From positions 1 to 10,854 of the forward strand of contig JALSHQ010000358.1 of assembly GCA_026982145.1 (NCBI GenBank): DNA of 10,854 nt. The letters are read 5' to 3'. The stretch is from Gammaproteobacteria bacterium. GTDB taxonomy: Bacteria > Pseudomonadota > Gammaproteobacteria > SZUA-140. Each line of letters opens with the position of its first letter. Position 1 is the stretch's first letter. The notes under the pieces are model-generated. The model made no database searches. It worked only from the letters and a program-made list of their open reading frames with translations, and had not been told where the DNA came from. The translations under genes and the position numbers were made by a program. Of the stretch, positions 1 to 7,782 are shown piece after piece.

Positions 1-336
1 AAAGCTTTTCTCGTAGGAAAAATCATAAAAGAAACCATCTTCAATCACAGGGCCGATGGTCACCTGAGCCGCTGGAAATAGCGTTTTCACCGCCTGCGCC
101 AGCAGATGAGCGGTTGAGTGGCGGATAATTTCCAGCCCCTCCTCGTCACGATCAGTGACAATCGTCACCGTGGCGTCATGCTCGATCAGGAATGAAGCAT
201 CGACCAGCTCACCATCTACTTTGCCCGCAAGCGTAGCTTTAGCAAGCCCTGCACCGATTGACGCAGCCACCTCCATCAGCGTGACCGCATGATCGAATTG
301 ACGTTGACTACCATCTGGAAGCGTTACTGTTGGCAT
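1..336 (-). CDS. thrS: Threonine-tRNA ligase (ThrRS), N-terminal part, cut by the window edge
   Basis: Charges tRNA-Thr with threonine in the cytoplasm. Only the first 112 residues are present; the gene continues beyond position 1. The translation begins MPTVTLPDGSQRQFDHAV, the usual start of bacterial ThrRS. Residues 1 to about 61 are the TGS domain, with the typical stretches GAGLAKA and DGELVDA. The editing domain follows, with DEEGLEIIRHSTAHLLAQ; H73 and H77 form the HxxxH pair that E. coli ThrRS uses in its editing site. IGPVIEDGFFYDF is also characteristic. The start is ATG at 336-334; no strong Shine-Dalgarno sequence is visible. A tRNA-Val gene and a hairpin lie just upstream in the same direction, and no separate thrS promoter is obvious. 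Identification is firm; the regulation is inference. Confidence 0.97.
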   Translation of the reverse strand, partial: MPTVTLPDGSQRQFDHAVTLMEVAASIGAGLAKATLAGKVDGELVDASFLIEHDATVTIVTDRDEEGLEIIRHSTAHLLAQAVKTLFPAAQVTIGPVIEDGFFYDFSYEKSF

Positions 337-365
337 TGGAAGCTCTGGGATGTCCGGCTATATAT

Positions 366-400
366 AAAAAAGCACCGCATATCGAGTGGATAAACAGTGC
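366..400 (-). terminator. Hairpin with T-tract between tRNA-Val and thrS
   Basis: On the minus strand GCACTG pairs with CGGTGC (one G-T wobble) as the outer stem, and TATC pairs with GATA around a CACTC loop as the inner stem. Six T residues follow (A-run at 366-371 on plus). This has the form of a rho-independent terminator for the tRNA. It sits only 30 bases before the thrS start, so it may equally act as a partial terminator or attenuator for thrS. Confidence 0.65.
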
Positions 401-409
401 CATCAAAAC

Positions 410-486
410 TGGTAGACGCGATTGGATTCGAACCAACGACCCCCACCATGTCAAGGTGGTGCTCTAACCAACTGAGCTACGCGTCT
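410..486 (-). tRNA. tRNA-Val with anticodon GAC
   Basis: A 77-base cloverleaf on the minus strand, running from 486 down to 410. The acceptor stem pairs AGACGCG (5' side) with CGCGTCT, followed by discriminator A and an encoded CCA end. The D arm is GCTC-AGTTGGTTA-GAGC. The anticodon stem is CCACC/GGTGG around the loop TTGACAT, which gives anticodon GAC (valine, GUC/GUU codons). The T arm contains GGTTCGAATCC. All stems pair fully, so it should be functional. It lies directly upstream of thrS in the same direction. Confidence 0.96.
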
Positions 487-498
487 TCTAGACCGCGT

Positions 499-528
499 AA
501 GATACAGGAATTAGTGTGCTAATTTCAA
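499..528 (-). promoter_or_regulatory. Probable sigma-70 promoter of tRNA-Val
   Basis: On the minus strand TTGAAA (528-523) and TATCTT (504-499) are separated by 18 bases. The stretch after the -10 is ACGCGG, a GC-rich discriminator as is usual for stable-RNA promoters under stringent control. The predicted start is only a few bases ahead of the mature tRNA 5' end at 486. Seen by motif only. Confidence 0.6.
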
Positions 529-699
529 GTAACAAAGCGACTTAGCTCCATTATTATGGTGCAGTGATGACTCTATTTTACATTCACTCTCTCGTTGTTC
601 TCAGCTCAAACGGTATTCGCAGTAATAATACAGGGGATCACTCCCGCTATTTTTGAGCAGAAACCCCAATTCCACACTGAGGTAGCAACCGATCGTGAC

Positions 700-728
700 T
701 GGACAAACCCTACCCGATCATTCATATT
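700..728 (+). promoter_or_regulatory. Possible promoter of the methyltransferase gene
   Basis: TGGACA (700-705) and CATATT (723-728) are spaced by 17 bases, about 50 bases before the chosen start at 780. The -35 box matches the consensus in five of six positions, the -10 box in four of six. The rest of the 293-base gap between the tRNA and this gene (487-779) shows no other gene; its longest open frame has no ribosome binding site and no recognisable product. Confidence 0.35.
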
Positions 729-779
729 TCTGCCTCATTTACCGATACTTCTTCTGTGCAAATTTCAAAGAGAAACTCA

Positions 780-1820
780 ATGTCTGAATCATGGGATAAA
801 AGCAAAAGCAACGATAACTGGGATCTGCCTGAGGGCATGAACCCAATGAAGGTGATGCAAGTAGCATCTGGCTATTGGCACTCCTGCGCACTCCATGCGG
901 CCAATCGGCTTGATATTTTCAATCTGCTCGATGGCGCACCCAAAACGCTTGATGAATTAACGGCGACAACAGGTGCGGATCGCCGCTGCTTGAGTGGCCT
1001 GCTCAGTGCGCTCGTCTCAATCGACTTTCTTGAGCGTGAGGGGGATGTTTTTCGCAATAATCAATTTGGCCAAACCTTCCTCACTAGCTCCAGCCAGTTT
1101 TATCAAGGCGGCATCGTCTACATGTTTGAAAATTGGTACGAGGCATGGGGCGGTTTATATAACACGGTCATGACAGGCAAACCCTCTGCACTCATGCATC
1201 AAGAATACTCTGACCAAGAGACGCGCGATTATATGATGGGGATGCATAATCGTGCGCTTTCACAGGCCGATGTACTTACCGGTATGGTCGACCTTAGCGG
1301 TAAAAAACTGTTAATGGATGTGGGTTGTGGCCCTTCAACATTTTCGATTAAGTTCTGCGAGCGTTATGACGGCCTCAATGCTGTCGCAATGGATCGCGCT
1401 CAAAATCTTGAAATCGCACAAGAGATTGTTGATGAATACAAGATGCAAGCGCGAGTTGAGCTGCGCCCCGGTGACTACAATAGCGATAGTCTTGGCTCAG
1501 AAAACGACGCCATGTTGCTCTCATCGATGACCAATCAAGAGTCACCAGAAAACATTAAAAAACTCCTGAAAAAATGCTATGACTCGATGAATAAAGATGG
1601 CGTGATCATGATTCAGGAACAGCTGTTAAACCCTGAAAAAACAGGGCCAGAGCTTGCCGCAATGATCGGCGTTAATCAAATCATCAACACCGCCGGTGGC
1701 TGCTCTTACTCTACCTCTGAAATGGAAGAGATCATGAGAGCTGTCGGATTTGTAAAGGTCAAATCAGAACAGATGCCAGCACCCAGCCCGTTTATGCTAC
1801 TGACGGGGCATAAGCACTAA
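780..1820 (+). CDS. SAM-dependent O-methyltransferase-like protein, hydroxyneurosporene/acetylserotonin methyltransferase type
   Basis: A 346-residue class I methyltransferase of the two-domain O-methyltransferase superfamily. Residues about 28-100 form the winged-helix dimerisation domain (SCALHAANRLDIFNLLDG, then TLDELTATTGADRRCLSGLL). The Rossmann domain starts near 176: motif I is LLMDVGCGPSTFSIKF (D180, G182, G184), with acidic D205 at the end of the second strand to hold the SAM ribose, and GDYN at 231-234. At the position where most family members carry the catalytic H-D-W stretch, this protein reads NQESPENIKKLL (252-263), so the usual general-base histidine seems absent. The start ATG at 780 follows AAGAGA at a suitable distance; a GTG at 756 in the same frame is less likely. 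It has no operon partner, so the substrate is unknown. The family call is firm, the activity is not. Confidence 0.88.
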   Translation: MSESWDKSKSNDNWDLPEGMNPMKVMQVASGYWHSCALHAANRLDIFNLLDGAPKTLDELTATTGADRRCLSGLLSALVSIDFLEREGDVFRNNQFGQTFLTSSSQFYQGGIVYMFENWYEAWGGLYNTVMTGKPSALMHQEYSDQETRDYMMGMHNRALSQADVLTGMVDLSGKKLLMDVGCGPSTFSIKFCERYDGLNAVAMDRAQNLEIAQEIVDEYKMQARVELRPGDYNSDSLGSENDAMLLSSMTNQESPENIKKLLKKCYDSMNKDGVIMIQEQLLNPEKTGPELAAMIGVNQIINTAGGCSYSTSEMEEIMRAVGFVKVKSEQMPAPSPFMLLTGHKH

Positions 1821-1832
1821 AACAGTTATCTC

Positions 1833-1877
1833 ATAAGAAGGCCTTTGCACTGCGGCTTCGTGCAAAGGCCTTCTTAT
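1833..1877. terminator. Perfect 18-bp hairpin between convergent genes, probable bidirectional terminator
   Basis: ATAAGAAGGCCTTTGCAC (1833-1850) is exactly repeated as its reverse complement at 1860-1877, around a 9-base loop. The stem ends are A/T rich, so either strand yields a T-rich 3' arm (CCTTCTTAT). It lies 13 bases after the methyltransferase stop and 38 bases beyond the czcA stop, well placed to end both convergent transcripts. Confidence 0.85.
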
Positions 1878-1914
1878 TCAACTGCAAACTGCTCCCATCA
1901 TTTCGCTACTCCCC

Positions 1915-4900
1915 TCAAGCCACTTTTTTTGGCATAGCACTTCGGCCATGCGCTAATCGATACAAAGCAGGCAGTACCACCAGTGTCAATAAGGTCGATG
2001 AGATAATCCCGCCAATGACCACCGTGGCGAGCGGGCGCTGCACCTCTGAGCCGATACCGGTGTTGAGTGCCATCGGCACAAACCCCAGCGCCGCCACTAA
2101 TGCCGTCATCAATACCGGACGCAGGCGAGTTAACGCCCCCTCTATGATCGCTTCATTCAGCGCTTGGCCGTGAAGCCTCAGATCTCGAATGAATGAGACC
2201 ATCACCAAACCGTTGAGCACAGCAATGCCTGAAAGCGCGATAAAACCCACAGCGGCGGAGATTGAGAAAGGAATGTCGCGCAGTAGCAAGGCGACAATGC
2301 CACCAGTGAGCGCCAAAGGTACACCGGAAAAGATAATGGCGGCGTCTTTAAAAGAACCCAATGCCATAATCAGCAAGCCAATCACTAATAGCAGCGTGAT
2401 GGGTACGACGATAGAAAGACGTTGCGTGGCTGATTGAAGCTTTTGATAGGTGCCGCCATACTCCACCCAGTAACCCGCAGGTACATCAACATTGTCTTTG
2501 ATTGTTTGCTGGATCTCCTGCACAAAAGAGCCGAGGTCTCGCCCACGAACATTGGCTGATACCACTACTCGACGTTTGCCATTTTCTCGATAGACCTGAC
2601 TGTAGCCCATGATTAATTTAAGATCCGCCACTTCTTTCAACGGTACATATAAACCATCGGCCAACATCACCGGTAGGTCTGATAAACCATCGACATCGTT
2701 GCGTAGATGTTCGGGTAAGCGAACCACGATATTGGAGCGACGATCGCCCTCATACAGTTGATTAGCGACGGTGCCGCCCAGCGCGGTGGCAAGCAATGTT
2801 TGTAGCTGATCGATACTCAAGCCATAACGCGCCATCGCTTCACGTTTGGGTTCAATCGTCATCACCGGCAGCCCGGTGGTCTGCTCGACAGCGACATCGG
2901 CCGCACCCTGCACATTTGCAATGGCCTGCTCTATCTCGCTGCCGAGTGCAATCAGCTGATCAAAGTCATCACCAAAGACTTTGACCGCGACTTCTGAGCG
3001 CACCCCAGAAATCAGCTCGTTAAAACGCATCTGAATGGGCTGTAAAAACTCATAGCGATTACCGGGAATGGGCGTAACCAGAGCCTCTAAATCAGCAACG
3101 AATTGCGCTTTTGTTTTGCTGGGGTCTGGCCACTCATCACGCGGTTTTAGAATGATGAAATTATCTGCCACGCTAGGCGGGACCGCATCGGTGGCGACTT
3201 CGGCGGTACCAATTTTAGCGAATACCCGTTCAACTTCCGGTAACTTTTTGACTTCCGCTTCCAGTGTTTTTTGCAGGTGGATCGCTTCACTGAGTGAGGT
3301 GCCGGGAATGCGCAGAGCATGCATCGCAATATCCCCTTCATCAAGATTAGGGACAAATTCAGAGCCGAGTTTGGGAATCAAAAAGAGTGAAGAGACAACC
3401 AACAACAGCGCGCCGCTCACAACACCCCACCTGAGTTTCAGGGAGAGCGATAAGATCGGTTTGTAGATTGAAAGCGACGCCTGCACGACTCTGCTTTTTT
3501 TCTCTTTTACCGGTTTTTTAAATAGCAGCGCGACGCCAGCCGGGACAAAAGTGATGGAGAGAATCATCGCACTGACCAAGGCAATGATAACGGTGGTTGC
3601 CATCGGGTGGAACATCTTGCCTTCCACACCGCTAAGCGCAAAGATAGGAATGTAAACAGCGGTAATAATAAAGACACCAAACAGTGCCGGGCGGATCACC
3701 TCACGGGTGGCTTCAAATACAATCGCCAAACGCTCATTCAGTGACAAGCCTTCTTTACGGTAGGCTTGGCTTAGTCGGCGCATACAGTTCTCGACGATGA
3801 TCACTGCGCCATCAATGATCAAACCAAAATCGAGCGCGCCCAGGCTCATGAGGTTAGCGCTGGTTCGTGTTTGCACCATACCGGTGATGGTCATTAACAT
3901 GGCGATGGGAATGACCATCGCGGTTAAAATGGCGGCGCGGACATTACCTAAAAAGAGGAACAGAACGACGATCACCAGCAGCGCCCCTTCTAGTAGATTT
4001 TTTTGCACCGTCGCTAGGGTTTTATCCACCAGCGTCATGCGGTTATATACCGCTGTGACGGTGATGCCTTCTGGCAGGCTGGTTTTAATCTCTTCCAGTT
4101 TGCGCGCGACATTGCTGGCCACGGTGCGGCTGTTTTCACCAATCAACATAAAGACCGTGCTCATCACCACCTCGCGGCCATTCTGCGTCGCGGCACCTGA
4201 ACGCAACTCTTTACCCAGGCTCACACTGGCCACATCTTTTACCCGCACAGGAATGCCTTGATGTTGGCGGATGACAATATTTTCCAGATCCTTCAGTGTG
4301 CTGGCCTGACCGGGCACGCGCATCAACCACTGCGTCCCATTGTGTTCAATAAAACCCACGCCACGGTTGTTATTGTTATTTTGTATCGCCTCAACCACGT
4401 CGCTGTAACTCATCTGGTAGGCGAGTAATTTGGCTGGCTCGGGGGCGACTAGAATTTCTTTTTTGAAACCACCAATCGGATTAATTTCTGCCACACCTAC
4501 AACGCGCATTAACTGCGGTCGAATAATCCAGTCGTGGGTTGAGCGCAAATCCATCGGCGTGATCAGGCTGCCATCGCTGTTTTTGGCACCCGGTTCGGCA
4601 TCGACGGTAAACATAAAAATCTCACCCAGCCCGGTGGCAATCGGGCCGAGGGTTGGCTCTAACGACGAAGGCAGATCGCCTTTTGCGCTGCTCAGGCGTT
4701 CGCTGACTAACTGCCGGGCGAAGTAGATATCCGTGCCTTCTTCAAACACCACGGTCACTTGCGACAGGCCATAGCGCGAGACGGAGCGGGTATAAGAGAG
4801 TTTTGGCAGGCCGGTCATCGCGGTTTCTACCGGAAAACTCACCCGCTGCTCGGCTTCTAGCGGCGTATAACCGGGTGCCGCTGTGTTGATGACCACTTGA

Positions 4901-5034
4901 ACATTGGTGATGTCCGGTACGGCATCAATAGGGAGCTGGGTGAACTTCCACGCACCCAGCCCCATTACGACCAAGGTGAGCACCATCATCAACCCTCGGC
5001 GAGCCAGTGAAAACTTAATAATTGCTTCTAACAT
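1915..5034 (-). CDS. czcA: CzcA-type heavy-metal efflux RND transporter, inner-membrane proton/cation antiporter
   Basis: The 1039-residue inner-membrane pump of a tripartite efflux complex. It exports metal cations from the periplasm or cytoplasm using the proton gradient. The N-terminus (ARRGLMMVLT, then LPIDAVPDITNVQV) is that of HME-RND pumps. The fourth membrane segment carries DFGLIIDGAVIIVEN with D402, D408 and E415, at the same positions as the proton-relay residues established in Cupriavidus CzcA. This DFG-x3-DGA-x3-VEN form belongs to divalent-cation pumps, not to the copper/silver CusA type. NELISGVRSEVAVKVFGDD in the second porter domain is also CzcA-like. The start ATG lies 12 bases after the adaptor gene, behind AAGGCGG. 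Length is normal for the family (CzcA 1063). Exact metal (Zn, Cd, Co or Ni) cannot be read from the sequence. Five consecutive Asn occur near residues 219-223. Confidence 0.93.
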   Translation of the reverse strand: MLEAIIKFSLARRGLMMVLTLVVMGLGAWKFTQLPIDAVPDITNVQVVINTAAPGYTPLEAEQRVSFPVETAMTGLPKLSYTRSVSRYGLSQVTVVFEEGTDIYFARQLVSERLSSAKGDLPSSLEPTLGPIATGLGEIFMFTVDAEPGAKNSDGSLITPMDLRSTHDWIIRPQLMRVVGVAEINPIGGFKKEILVAPEPAKLLAYQMSYSDVVEAIQNNNNNRGVGFIEHNGTQWLMRVPGQASTLKDLENIVIRQHQGIPVRVKDVASVSLGKELRSGAATQNGREVVMSTVFMLIGENSRTVASNVARKLEEIKTSLPEGITVTAVYNRMTLVDKTLATVQKNLLEGALLVIVVLFLFLGNVRAAILTAMVIPIAMLMTITGMVQTRTSANLMSLGALDFGLIIDGAVIIVENCMRRLSQAYRKEGLSLNERLAIVFEATREVIRPALFGVFIITAVYIPIFALSGVEGKMFHPMATTVIIALVSAMILSITFVPAGVALLFKKPVKEKKSRVVQASLSIYKPILSLSLKLRWGVVSGALLLVVSSLFLIPKLGSEFVPNLDEGDIAMHALRIPGTSLSEAIHLQKTLEAEVKKLPEVERVFAKIGTAEVATDAVPPSVADNFIILKPRDEWPDPSKTKAQFVADLEALVTPIPGNRYEFLQPIQMRFNELISGVRSEVAVKVFGDDFDQLIALGSEIEQAIANVQGAADVAVEQTTGLPVMTIEPKREAMARYGLSIDQLQTLLATALGGTVANQLYEGDRRSNIVVRLPEHLRNDVDGLSDLPVMLADGLYVPLKEVADLKLIMGYSQVYRENGKRRVVVSANVRGRDLGSFVQEIQQTIKDNVDVPAGYWVEYGGTYQKLQSATQRLSIVVPITLLLVIGLLIMALGSFKDAAIIFSGVPLALTGGIVALLLRDIPFSISAAVGFIALSGIAVLNGLVMVSFIRDLRLHGQALNEAIIEGALTRLRPVLMTALVAALGFVPMALNTGIGSEVQRPLATVVIGGIISSTLLTLVVLPALYRLAHGRSAMPKKVA

Positions 5035-5046
5035 GATGAGCCGCCT

Positions 5047-6330
5047 TTAATGGTCGTGAGCCGCGCCGGACTTTTCGATGTCGGCTTTGATGACATAGCT
5101 GTTTTCACTGACGTAACGGGTGCCGGGTTCTAATCCGCCGAGCACCTCCGCCCATTCACCGGCTTGCAGCCCAAGGTCAAGCATGCGCACTTCGTACTCT
5201 TCGCCAATCTGCGCATAGACGACGGTAAAATCTCTGAAGGCTTGTAGCCCGCTGCGTTTAACCGCCAAGGCAGCGGCATGTTCACCGACGGTTATGTTTG
5301 CACTGATGTGACTGCCAGGGCGCAGTTGCCCCTGCTTGTTATCCAATACAACGCGAACATTCACCGCTTGGTTGGCTTGTGCTATTACATCAATGCGTGA
5401 GACTTTACCGCTCGCAGTCTCGCCGCTAGTGGTATCGGTAATGGTGACAGGCGCGCCTATTTTTACTTCTTTCAGGTCGGTCGGGAAAACCGACAGCTCT
5501 GCCCACACCGTGCGGGTATCGATGATGGTAAAGAGCTTGCGGCCATCGGTTTGCTCGCCAGCATTGGCGTTACGTTGGCTGATCACCCCGCTGATGGGTG
5601 CGGTAATGGTGATCAGTTGCAGGCTTTCGTTACTTTCAACGGTGGCCAGCGTCTGGCCTTTGCGAACCTGCTCCCCCTGCGAGGCGTTAACAGACTTAAT
5701 CGCGCCATCAAAACGGGCGGTGATATTGCGTACTCGCTCGTTATTCGCAGCAATCTGGCCATAGACGCTGATAGTCTTTTGCATCACAACAGCACCGGCA
5801 ATCGAAGTGCCAATTTCCAACGCTTCGGCGACGGCTGTTTCAATCTTGGTACGACCTTCAATGCTATCGAACTGCCAGGAGTAGCTTGCGCCGTTATGCA
5901 CTGCGTTAACGTTGACAACAAATGAGTGAGGTTCATAGATCACCATATCACCCCGCAGCGCATCTCCATTTGGTGCAAAATTAATATCATCAACCTTGCC
6001 ACCGAAGCGGGTTAATTTAACGTTGAGGTTCACTTCCGCCGGGCTGAGTGTTTTACCACCCTTCGTTGCCCAAGCGCGAAACTCTGGGGGAACACCTGTC
6101 TCAAAAATAGCCAGTTCAAGGGTGAAATCACCGTCTTTTAATAATCGCCCACGATGTGGCCCTTTTTCGGGTTCGGCTTCATGTGCATCACCGTGGTGTC
6201 CGTCATCATGATGCCCGCCACCGTGTGACGCCGTATGTTCTGAGTGTGAACCACCACACGCCGTCAGAAATATCGCGAATAGTATGGGCAGCCAAATTCG
6301 GTGTGAGTCTATTTTCATCGTGTTATTCAT
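5047..6330 (-). CDS. czcB: CzcB-type periplasmic adaptor (membrane fusion) lipoprotein with His-rich N-terminus
   Basis: Adaptor that links the CzcA pump to the outer-membrane channel and probably hands over metal. I place the start at ATG 6330 (427 aa) because GAGG lies 6 bases before it; the ATG at 6342 overlaps the czcC stop as ATGA but has no such site ahead of it. The signal peptide ends in a lipobox, FLTAC, with Cys25 the predicted lipid anchor. Residues 26-59 are His/Asp/Gly rich, with nine His (29, 32, 36, 40, 41, 45, 46, 50, 59). An extra N-terminal domain follows (about 60-165). The two lipoyl halves (GAIKSVNASQGEQVRKGQTL near 209-228 and TAPISGVISQRNANAGEQ near 243-260) are joined by only about 15 residues, so the alpha-hairpin is missing. 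A beta-barrel and membrane-proximal domain follow, ending GAAHDH, as seen in CzcB relatives. Confidence 0.9.
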   Translation of the reverse strand: MNNTMKIDSHRIWLPILFAIFLTACGGSHSEHTASHGGGHHDDGHHGDAHEAEPEKGPHRGRLLKDGDFTLELAIFETGVPPEFRAWATKGGKTLSPAEVNLNVKLTRFGGKVDDINFAPNGDALRGDMVIYEPHSFVVNVNAVHNGASYSWQFDSIEGRTKIETAVAEALEIGTSIAGAVVMQKTISVYGQIAANNERVRNITARFDGAIKSVNASQGEQVRKGQTLATVESNESLQLITITAPISGVISQRNANAGEQTDGRKLFTIIDTRTVWAELSVFPTDLKEVKIGAPVTITDTTSGETASGKVSRIDVIAQANQAVNVRVVLDNKQGQLRPGSHISANITVGEHAAALAVKRSGLQAFRDFTVVYAQIGEEYEVRMLDLGLQAGEWAEVLGGLEPGTRYVSENSYVIKADIEKSGAAHDH

Positions 6331-6338
6331 GGGTAACC

Positions 6339-7643
6339 TCATCGGTTTGGCTGTTTCAAAGGCGCGCTGGGTTGCGCAATGCGCACGCCGGTCAATCGTT
6401 CAATTTCAATTAAGTTGCGATGCGCATCCGCGCTGGCTTCAATCAATGCATTGTGTGCATCCAGCAGTTCCGCCTGCACACTGCGCAGTTCCAGATAGCT
6501 GTATCGGCCTAGTTTGTAGGCTCTGCGGGTCTCTGTCAGTGCCTGCTCAAGTGGGGGAATGATCGCGTCACGAACAGTTTCGATCACATGCAAGCTGTGC
6601 TGTAACTTCTCATACATCACGAAGAGCGCAGTTTCGATGCGAACACGCGTCGCCAATTCTGCACTGTTCATGGCGGCGAGATTGGCTTCTGCTTCGGCAA
6701 TGCGGCCGGAGTTGCGTGTGCGCTTACCAAAGGGAATGGTAATGCCGGCAACAAAGGCTTGGTCATTACCATTATTCATATGACGAAGCCCTGCACTCAT
6801 ACGCCAACTGGGTTTTCCTTGAGCGCGTGCAAGCTGTAGCTCTGCCTTTTTTAACAGCCGATTGGACAACAGCCTAGCGAATTCAGGGTTCTGTGGCAGT
6901 TGGGATTTGAGTGTTTCAAAAGATGCAACGTGGGGAAGCTGGGTGATGTCACCCAAAACGTGTGAAAAATTAGGCGTCACCGCCCCCCATTGAGCGGCCA
7001 GACGGCGATTGGCTGATCGCAATTCATGGTCAATATCTTCCCGTTGCAGTTTTCTACGTGCTAATTCTGCCTCTGCTCTGGAGAGTTCTGCCTCCGGTGT
7101 TTTGCCTGCGTTCACCCGTTTAGAGACTGATTTAATCGTATCGATTGCCAACTGAACTGTTTTATCAGCATTAGCCTTGCGTGCTTGAAATGCCAGACTA
7201 ACAAGATAAAGACGTGCCGTTTCAGCTGCGGCATCTAACTGTTTTAACTCTGCGTTAATACCAATGAAATCTGATCCAGCGCGTGCGGCATCAATGTAAC
7301 GCTGGCGAACCCCGCGTTCGATGACCCAGCTAATGCTGAGTGTCGCTTGAGCACTATCGACCCCCTTGTTTTTGCCAGTGCCGAGTAGATCCTCCAGCTC
7401 AAAGCTGAGCTCAGGGGGAGGCGCCAGCCCTGCCTGTTGCACTCGTCCCTGTTGGGCATTTAATTGGTAGTCAAATGCCTGTAGATCCGGGTTATGTTCA
7501 ATGGTTCGGGTGATCGCTTCATGCAAGCTAATCGTGCTTTTGTTAAGTTCTAAGCCGGCAGCGACAGTTGCGCCCGGCAGTAACAAACAGCACATCGCTA
7601 ACCTTGCGGCTGCTTGGCGCTGCAAAAAGAGAGGGATCCACAT
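6339..7643 (-). CDS. czcC: CzcC-type outer-membrane efflux channel (TolC family)
   Basis: Outer-membrane factor that forms the exit duct of the CzcCBA complex. The start is ATG 7643, with AAGGAG at 7655-7650 and a 6-base spacer, giving 434 residues; a GTG at 7670 in the same frame has no such support. The N-terminus is a secretion signal (basic stretch, then LAMCCLLLPGATVAAG). The family hallmarks are ISLHEAITRTIEHNPDLQAFDYQ with GLAPPPELSFELEDLLG behind it, and the repeat-like late segment LEQALTETRRAYKLGRYSYLELRSVQAELLDA, where long coiled-coil helices of the barrel tunnel are expected. The stop codon is shared with the ATGA of the adaptor frame, so czcC and czcB are tightly coupled. Family and role are firm from motifs and gene order. 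Confidence 0.9.
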   Translation of the reverse strand: MWIPLFLQRQAAARLAMCCLLLPGATVAAGLELNKSTISLHEAITRTIEHNPDLQAFDYQLNAQQGRVQQAGLAPPPELSFELEDLLGTGKNKGVDSAQATLSISWVIERGVRQRYIDAARAGSDFIGINAELKQLDAAAETARLYLVSLAFQARKANADKTVQLAIDTIKSVSKRVNAGKTPEAELSRAEAELARRKLQREDIDHELRSANRRLAAQWGAVTPNFSHVLGDITQLPHVASFETLKSQLPQNPEFARLLSNRLLKKAELQLARAQGKPSWRMSAGLRHMNNGNDQAFVAGITIPFGKRTRNSGRIAEAEANLAAMNSAELATRVRIETALFVMYEKLQHSLHVIETVRDAIIPPLEQALTETRRAYKLGRYSYLELRSVQAELLDAHNALIEASADAHRNLIEIERLTGVRIAQPSAPLKQPNR

Positions 7644-7649
7644 TAAAAA

Positions 7650-7655
7650 CTCCTT
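7650..7655 (-). promoter_or_regulatory. Strong ribosome binding site deciding the czcC start
   Basis: AAGGAG on the minus strand, 6 bases before ATG 7643. It supports this start over the GTG located 27 bases further upstream. Confidence 0.75.
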
Positions 7656-7684
7656 GTGTACACTTGCCACGCCAGTAGACGTAA

Positions 7685-7704
7685 CGATTTATCATTAAAA
7701 ATCG
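7685..7704. repeat. Inverted repeat upstream of czcC
   Basis: CGATTT (7685-7690) and AAATCG (7699-7704) flank 8 bases, in the 139-base gap between the His-rich gene and czcC. It could be an operator or a weak RNA stem. It is short enough to arise by chance. Confidence 0.3.
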
Positions 7705-7735
7705 ATGGGGATATTTTCTGAGACAATCTAGTACA

Positions 7736-7761
7736 CGTAGAAAGCTTAACGCTAAGCTACG
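7736..7761 (-). repeat. Stem-loop between the His-rich gene and czcC
   Basis: On the minus strand CGTAG-CTTA, loop GCGT, TAAG-(CTTT)-CTACG: nine base pairs with a four-base bulge on the 3' arm. Just before it, CCTT-CTG-AAGG followed by five T residues forms a short weak terminator-like stem right after the stop of the His-rich gene. Together they suggest partial termination or RNA processing between that gene and czcC. Confidence 0.4.
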
Positions 7762-7782
7762 GTAAAAACCTTCAGAAGGACT

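Noticed and set aside
410..486. tRNA gene as attachment site of an integrated element
   Set aside because: No integrase gene and no direct repeat of the tRNA 3' end were seen in the window.
595..840. Plus-strand open frame of 81 codons upstream of and overlapping the methyltransferase
   Set aside because: Starts with TTG, has no ribosome binding site, shows no recognisable protein pattern and overlaps the well-supported start at 780.
3147..3356. Minus-strand 69-codon frame inside czcA
   Set aside because: Alternative frame within the same gene; the czcA frame is intact across it, so it does not indicate a frameshift.
2189..4726. Several plus-strand open frames of 60-154 codons opposite czcA
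   Set aside because: They are antisense to a continuous, fully conserved czcA reading frame, have low-complexity Ser/Thr/Arg-rich translations and lack start signals.
5336..6562. Plus-strand frames opposite czcB and the end of czcC
   Set aside because: Antisense shadows of genes with clear domains; no ribosome binding sites or recognisable products.
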